Source: Paramecium pentaurelia
Taxonomy: Eukaryota; Ciliophora; Oligohymenophorea; Peniculida; Parameciidae
Direction: 5' to 3'
NCBI GenBank assembly: GCA_905183005.1
Contig: CAJJDO010000004.1
Span: 441,764 to 505,763, forward strand
DNA: 64,000 nt
The notes under the pieces were generated by a model that saw nothing but the letters and a program-made list of their open reading frames with translations, did not search any database and was not told the origin of the DNA. A program made the translations under genes and the position numbers. Positions 58,714-64,000 of the stretch are shown piece after piece. Numbering within the stretch: the stretch's first letter is position 1; each line of letters opens with the position of its first letter.

Positions 58714-58785
58714 TCCGCGTTAGTATAGTGGTTAGTATTCAAGCCTGTCACGTTTGAGGCCCGGGTTCAATTCCCGGACGCGGAG
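58714..58785 (+). tRNA. tRNA-Asp (anticodon GTC)
   Basis: The full cloverleaf is visible: acceptor TCCGCGT pairs with ACGCGGA, discriminator G at 58785; D arm with TAGTATAGTGGTTAGTA (A box); anticodon stem CAAGC/GTTTG with loop CTGTCAC and anticodon GTC at 58747-58749; T arm CCGGG-TTCAATT-CCCGG (B box). There is no intron. GUC decodes Asp GAC/GAT. It is not a suppressor tRNA; the Gln tRNAs that read TAA/TAG are not in this window. Confidence 0.97.
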
Positions 58786-58786
58786 C

Positions 58787-58797
58787 TTTTTTTTTTT
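58787..58797 (+). terminator. Pol III terminator after tRNA-Asp
   Basis: A run of eleven T residues begins one base after the discriminator of the tRNA, as expected for RNA polymerase III termination. Confidence 0.85.
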
Positions 58798-59673
58798 ATT
58801 TTTATTTTTATTATTACTCTTCATTATACTTCTTAAATATGTTTAAAATGATAACTTAATTCTTATTTATCTCAGTGTTTATTTTAAATATAATAAATTG
58901 AGTAAATAAATCAAACAATAATTTAAATTTAAGGATAATAGTTGGATTTTTAAGAATCAAAAAGTTTAGATTCATAAAGTGAATCAAATTTAATCAAAGA
59001 ATTATATTTGATTTAATATTGATATTATACATTTTATATGAAAATTTATCGTAAAAATCAGTTATATTATGATTTAAGCTTAGGGCTTCACAAATTTGAT
59101 TCTAATCATTTATATAGTATATTTATACTCCAATCAAAATAACACTTGAATTTAAAAATGGTATTCAAAAATAAATGAATAAACTATATTTCTTCAATTT
59201 CTTTACACTTTTGATATTATCTAAAAATCAAAAGTAATTAAGAAGAATAATCAATACATTATATATGATGACATATTTTTAAAAGTATTTTTAGTAAAAA
59301 CTTTAACGTAAAATTATAGAAAAATATGTTAAGATATATTAGGCTTTAATTTCAGGATTGATTCATATTTAAGGTGTATATATCTAGTTTCTTAAAGACT
59401 TGAGCTAAATGATCCAAAATTAAGATTTTATTAATTAATAAATGATGTATAAACAACTTTTTATAAATATTTAATCAGCGTTTTTACATTTATAACTAAT
59501 ATTTGCTATTAAAAAATTTAACCATTTAATATTATTTTACTTTTGATTTAATATATATTTATCTAAAAATTTAATATCATTATAAGAACTTTAATTTATT
59601 CTTATTTCAATTCATTGACTTAATTTATAAAGAGAAGAACTAAAGAAAAATAATTATTAATTTATTAATTATA
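58798..59673. other. AT-rich intergenic interval
   Basis: Nothing recognisable on either strand: A/T runs, chance frames, no RNA signature beyond the tRNA at its left side. Confidence 0.4.
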
Positions 59674-59970
59674 ATGAATGATACGAGGGAAAATGAAATT
59701 TATGATCAAGCTTTGAACTAAGTTGAGTCAGGTATTCTCAAATATCTCTGTGTTGAATTAAAGTTGGAATTATTCACTGATCCACAGATGAAATAATTTA
59801 TATATGAAGACTTGAAGAAAAAACAGATATTTTCTTTACGCTCTTTAGACTCTGATAATGAAGCACAAGACATTGTTTCTTGTTCCACAAGCAATAGATG
59901 CTCATTCTCATTAATAAGATCTCCACTAATTCTCAAAAGATTAAGTGTTCCCATAACTGAATAAATTTGA
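59674..59970 (+). CDS. Small uncharacterised protein, 98 residues
   Basis: An intronless frame MNDTRENEIYDQALNQVE to LKRLSVPITEQI before TGA. It is noticeably less AT-rich than its surroundings, with mixed charged and hydrophobic residues (YLCVELKLELFTDPQMKQFI) and a Ser-rich middle (SLRSLDSDNEAQDIVSCSTS), which argues for real coding. No domain is recognised. The N-terminal half is probably helical. Confidence 0.6.
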
Positions 59971-60785
59971 TGTTTTGTATATGTTTAAATTTGTTTAAAT
60001 CCATCATTTATACTTTTCTTAAATTATTTATTTAGAAGAAATTCAAGATATTGAATATCCTTAAGGAAATTTTCAGTAATTTTATTGACTTATTATATCA
60101 AATTTTACTCCTTATCAGGTAATAATGAAATAATATATATATGATGATTTCATAAAAATATTTATAATATGAATCAGCTTAAAATATATCAATAGTTTAG
60201 AAGAAACAAAAGTTATTTTTTAATGAATAATTATTTCTTTTGAGGAATAAGTTTTTTAATTTATTTTGGTAACAAATAAATAGTAAAAGATTCACAATTC
60301 AATCTATTCTATAATAAAAACTTATATGAATAGAAATAATATCTATTTAAGAAAAATAGAGGGTTTAAATTATTATTGATTTATTACTTCTTAAAATAGT
60401 TAACATCAATTATTTATTGAATTAATTCAATTTTAAGTAATCTCATATTAATAACATTTGAATCATTTATAATTAAAAATAGCTTTAAAGAAGTATGTAC
60501 CTTGAGTTAATTTTTAAACAAAACAAAAATATTAAATTTTTAAAAAGTATGTTTTAGATAAAGATATTATAATGATGATTTTTTTAATTAAGAAAGGAAA
60601 ATAAATTAAATTTAGAGAGTATATTAAATTAATAGTAAAATTGTATATAATGATGAGTATTTGTCTTTTGTAAATGATATATTGAAATTATAAGATTATA
60701 TCTCATTTTTTTAATCAAAATTTAGATTTTAATTTATTTACACTATTTTCAAGCACTTAATGAAAATTCTCTTTTTTAACTATAT
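59971..60785. other. AT-rich interval
   Basis: Open frames occur but none has convincing composition. The region between the small gene and the 3' end of the 60786-61679 gene appears non-coding. Confidence 0.35.
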
Positions 60786-61679
60786 TCAATAAATAATATA
60801 TATACGTTAATGCTCTAATTCAGCATTTCTTAATTCTGTATATTTCTTAATTTATTAATTCATAAAGTTTTGTAATTAAGTTCTGCAATCTAAATTATTA
60901 TCACTAAATTAAACTAGACATTCAAATTGCAATTTAAATCCTTCAGTTTTAATTAATTCATGTAATTCTTCATTTGATATATTATTTTTATTAAACTAAT
61001 TACATAATTATACAATTCTATGTGAATTTTATAATGCTTTTTATATTCTTTCTTTTTTAGTTAATGTTTATGTAGGAGGTTCAATAACTTATGAGACAGT
61101 TCTCTTTTTTCTTATATCTTCAGAAGGTTTAATGCTTTCTCTACTTTCAGTTTTTTATATGGTTTTTGGTTTAGACATTTAATTATAATGAGATTTCAAG
61201 TCTAATTTATGATTAATAGTCTCATTTTCAGAACTTTTTGTAGTTTCAAAACTCTAAAAATTCTATTTTAATTAAAGAGGAGGAAAAATACTCTTTGGAC
61301 TTTTTTATTTATTTTTATTAGAACTTGGCTATAATTACAAGGATCTAATATGTAATAGTTTGTCATTTTTTAGGATGTCAACCATTTCATCAATTGAATA
61401 TTTATTTAAATCAATAGGTTGTTGAACATTTTCTTTTTCTTATTTTTATTTAAGTTTTTTAGCAATTCTTTCAATTTATTCTTATAATGATCTTGAGCTA
61501 GTGCATTTTGTTAATGATTATTAATAACAAGAAACAGTGCTTTAAAATCTATTAGTGACTCCTTGATTAAAATGATTTTTAGGCAATATCCCATTTAATT
61601 TAAGTTATTCTTATTAATTGACAATCAAAAGTGGGTTTTGATTTTCTTTATTAACTTTGGATGATTAATTAACAAGCAT
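60786..61679 (-). CDS. Uncharacterised Gln/Lys-rich protein, 297 residues
   Basis: An intronless frame MLVNQSSKVNKENQNPLLIV to LEHQRIYIIY before TGA. It is low-complexity and polar, with basic Ser-rich segments (SQVIEPPTQTLTKKERIQKA) and helical patches (QEQIERIAKKLKQKQEKEN; ELHELIKTEGFKLQFECLVQ). No domain or membrane segment. Part of the C-terminus (RTQLQNFMNQQIKKYTELRN) is coiled-coil-like. A cytoskeletal or phospho-regulated protein is possible, but nothing proves it. Confidence 0.65.
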
Positions 61680-62017
61680 TATGATTTGTTTCCGTTAACA
61701 AATTTTATTAATAATATTTTCGTGAATTAATTCTGATAGAATAATTAGAACATTTTAAACATTAAATTTGAATATCTAAGAATGTATATAAATATTTTGA
61801 TCATCTCAATTTGAATAATAGTGTAAAATATTTAATTGCTATTAAAAAAATAAAAGTTGAAATATATCATCTTTATTGATCAATTATTGTAAATAATATA
61901 ATTTACATAGTATTACTAAATGAAAGACTAATAATCTCATTAGTATATAGAAAATAAATAATATTCAAATTTCAAAATATAATTATATTAGTCTTAAAAT
62001 ATATATATATATATTGT
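61680..62017. other. Promoter interval between divergent genes
   Basis: It separates a minus-strand gene and the plus-strand beta-helix gene. It contains an (AT)n run near 62000-62013 just upstream of the plus-strand ATG. No other signal. Confidence 0.4.
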
Positions 62018-63800
62018 ATGAATCACTAAGACAATGCTATAAAGGGAGTTTTAAAATAATAATTGATTGTAGATTCAGAAAGTGGGCCATATAAAACAAT
62101 TTAAGAAGCTATTGATAAGGCTGAACCTAACACAGTTATAAAAATAGCACCAGGCCTTTATTCTTCAAACATATTGATAAATAAGCCTGGCCTACGTTTA
62201 GAGCCTAAAGAAAAAGTTGGAGATATAATTATTGTTGTATCCTCAAAACCTACAATATTAGTGGATTTAAAAAAAGATGAGCGTTGCACTTTGATTGGAT
62301 TAAAAATGTCTCATAGTGGCACAAGTGAAGAAGTTGAAGAATTAGAGAAACTCATAGAAGGACAAGAAATTGCAAAACATTTATTTGGTGGTCATGAGGA
62401 TGGTGCAGCTGGAATGGAATCAAATCCAGATGAAGAATTTGTAAGTAAAGTACCTATTGAAACAAGTATGAATTGTGTTGTTTTATTAAATGGTGGTAAG
62501 TTATTTATGGAGGATTGTTTAATTGCTTTAAAGTAAGTAATTAATTTACTAATTTAGTTTTATTGTAAAATCATTTAAAGGAATATTACCAGGAATTGCA
62601 ATAAATAATGGAGCAGAAGCCTTGTTTATAAGATGTGAAATAAAAGGAACTTCATCTAAAAACTAAGATGCAAAAACTATTGGTATTTTACTAAAATTGG
62701 GTGATCTAATAATTAAGGATAGTAAGGTTCATAATCACACATATGGAGGGATTCTGATTTAGTAAGCTACTACAAATAAAAGTGTTCGAATAATGAATAG
62801 CAAAATCATTTAGAATAAAAAAGTTGGTATTCATGTAGTAGGTGCAGATGCTGTTCCATAAATAGAATAATGCAGAATTGAAAACAATGAAGGTCCAGGT
62901 ATTAAAGTAGGTATTGGTAATAAAGCAAAAATTTTTGGTAATGAAATTAAAACAAATATTATTGGAATTGAAGTATTGTCTGCAGATCCTTAGATATTTA
63001 ATAATAAAATTGATAAGAATTTTACAGATGGAATTTTGACTAAGGTTTTTGAATAATTAAGATGTGATGGTAAGATTAAATCAAATTAGACTATATCTGG
63101 AAATAAAGAAAATGGAGTTCATTGCACTGGATAAAATAATTTCACAAGGATTGAATCTAATACATTTATAGGCTATAATAAAAAAGCAGGAATCAAAGCA
63201 GATACAGAATCACGCATTTCTATATTTAAAAATAAAATCTCAAAAAATTTAGGTTAAGGAGTTTTATTAGTTGAAACATCATCTGCTGTTATAGAAAAAA
63301 ATGAAATTACAGATAATATTAAAGCTAATATAGCATTAGGAGGAGCAAATTCAGTAGACACATTTATTGTTGAGAATAAAATTCTTGGTGGTAGATGTGA
63401 AGGTATTTTCTTAATTGAGTGTGGTAAATGTTGGATATTTAGAAACAATATTGCTGAAAATGTATTAATTTATCATATACAATAGAATGATGGTATTGTT
63501 TGTATAACGGCAGTTCCAGTTATAAAATTAAATAATATATAGAAAAATAAAAGTAATGGAATAATGATACTAAAGGATAGTAGACCTGAAATTATGGAAA
63601 ATAATATAAATGATAATGATGGTATTGGATTGTTTATTAGAGATAAAAGTCATGGAAAAATATTAAATAATATGATTAAATCAAATGAAATTGAGTTAGT
63701 TGTTGAAAGGAGAAACCCATCATTGGAATCTATTGTATAAGAAAATAAAGTAAGTGGTGATATTAGAATACCTTAAAATTATGATTGCACAATATAATGA
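62018..63800 (+). CDS. Right-handed parallel beta-helix (PbH1) protein, FBXO10/11- or SHCBP1-like
   Basis: One 25-nt intron (62533-62557) gives 585 residues. The N-terminus reads IVDSESGPYKTIQEAIDKAE, the standard opening of pectate-lyase-like beta-helices, followed by VIKIAPGLYSSNILINKPG. Then ~15 PbH1 rungs repeat with Asn/Gly/Ile spacing (NHTYGGILIQQATTNKSVRI, NKKVGIHVVGADAVPQIEQC, NNEGPGIKVGIGNKAKIFGN, ISKNLGQGVLLVETSSAVIE). An acidic loop with ELEKLIEGQEIAKHLFGGHE interrupts the early rungs. There is no signal peptide and no F-box, so a cytosolic scaffold or carbohydrate-like binding role is more likely than a secreted lyase. The family is close to FBXO11/SHCBP1-type helices. Confidence 0.85.
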
Positions 63801-64000
63801 ATTTATTACCCTAAATTCTTATAAATAATTAATTTATATAACAAATATATGAAACTTTTGAATAACAACACATAGGTAAAAATATTAATTAAAATGAATA
63901 TCCATTAAAATATAATTATATAATTTTACTATAATAATTTCATTTTAGTTTTTTGACATATATCAAATATATATAGTTATTCACATATATTCAATAACTT

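Noticed and set aside
58714..58785. Suppressor-type (Gln UUA/CUA) tRNA expected in a ciliate
   Set aside because: The anticodon is GTC with Asp identity and discriminator G, so it is an ordinary tRNA-Asp.
1..64000. Micronuclear (germline) origin with many internal eliminated sequences
   Set aside because: Most genes read cleanly with only GT-AG tiny introns; just two or three regions are broken, which fits macronuclear DNA with pseudogenes better.
1..64000. Tetrahymena as source organism
   Set aside because: The genetic code fits, but its introns are usually much longer than the 22-29 nt seen in nearly every gene here.
1..64000. CRISPR arrays, insertion sequences, telomere repeats, rRNA genes
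   Set aside because: None seen on either strand; short AT repeats are low-complexity only.

Overview
This is AT-rich nuclear DNA of a ciliate, most likely the somatic (macronuclear) genome of Paramecium or a close oligohymenophorean relative. In every recognisable gene TAA and TAG fall at ordinary positions and read as Gln, while TGA is the only terminator. The genes are cut by tiny introns (17-37 nt, mostly 22-29) that begin GT(A) and usually end TAG, sometimes AAG, GAG or CAG. Genus is inferred from intron size plus code. Coordinates below are for TGA-terminated models in which spliced lengths are multiples of three; standard-code ORF calling breaks nearly all of them.

Layout. 1-8.6 kb: a truncated TPR/coiled-coil gene, a possible SIN1-type CRIM protein, an unrecognised basic protein, a YTH (m6A reader) protein, an FSP1/AMID-like flavoprotein and a coiled-coil protein. 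9.3-16.3 kb: a UPF0046 phosphoesterase, a MORN-repeat protein, a B-box protein and SPEF1. 16.3-23.8 kb: unrecognised, coiled-coil and TPR genes and a membrane RING-H2 protein with an extracellular region. 24.5-30.9 kb: a Piwi protein, a NEK kinase, a multi-span RING-H2 protein, histone H4 and ribosomal protein uL24 (L26). 31-40.3 kb: a mitotic-type cyclin, a kinesin, succinyl-CoA ligase alpha, a broken coding stretch, a coiled-coil protein and VPS29. 40.8-46.8 kb: a VHS-like/coiled-coil/adaptin-ear protein, an unknown gene and CCDC146. 46.8-54.5 kb: a likely pseudogene, an Aurora-like kinase, a PKA regulatory subunit, a secreted acidic protein, a TBL2-like WD40 protein and a 2-Cys peroxiredoxin. 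54.6-64 kb: two LRR genes, unknown genes, tRNA-Asp and a parallel beta-helix protein.

Genes are densely packed on both strands (several convergent pairs are 16-46 bp apart; one pair may overlap) and form no operons. Thematically the window is rich in ciliary and cytoskeletal functions (SPEF1, CCDC146, MORN, kinesin, NEK, several coiled coils), membrane traffic (VPS29, VHS/ear protein), signalling (PKA-R, Aurora-like, cyclin) and RNA biology (YTH, Piwi). No transposon, CRISPR array, rRNA or telomere repeat was seen. The most interesting items are the VHS/ear protein, the CRIM-like protein, the stop-free multiple-of-three introns in the ribosomal protein gene, and the frame-broken coding remnants.
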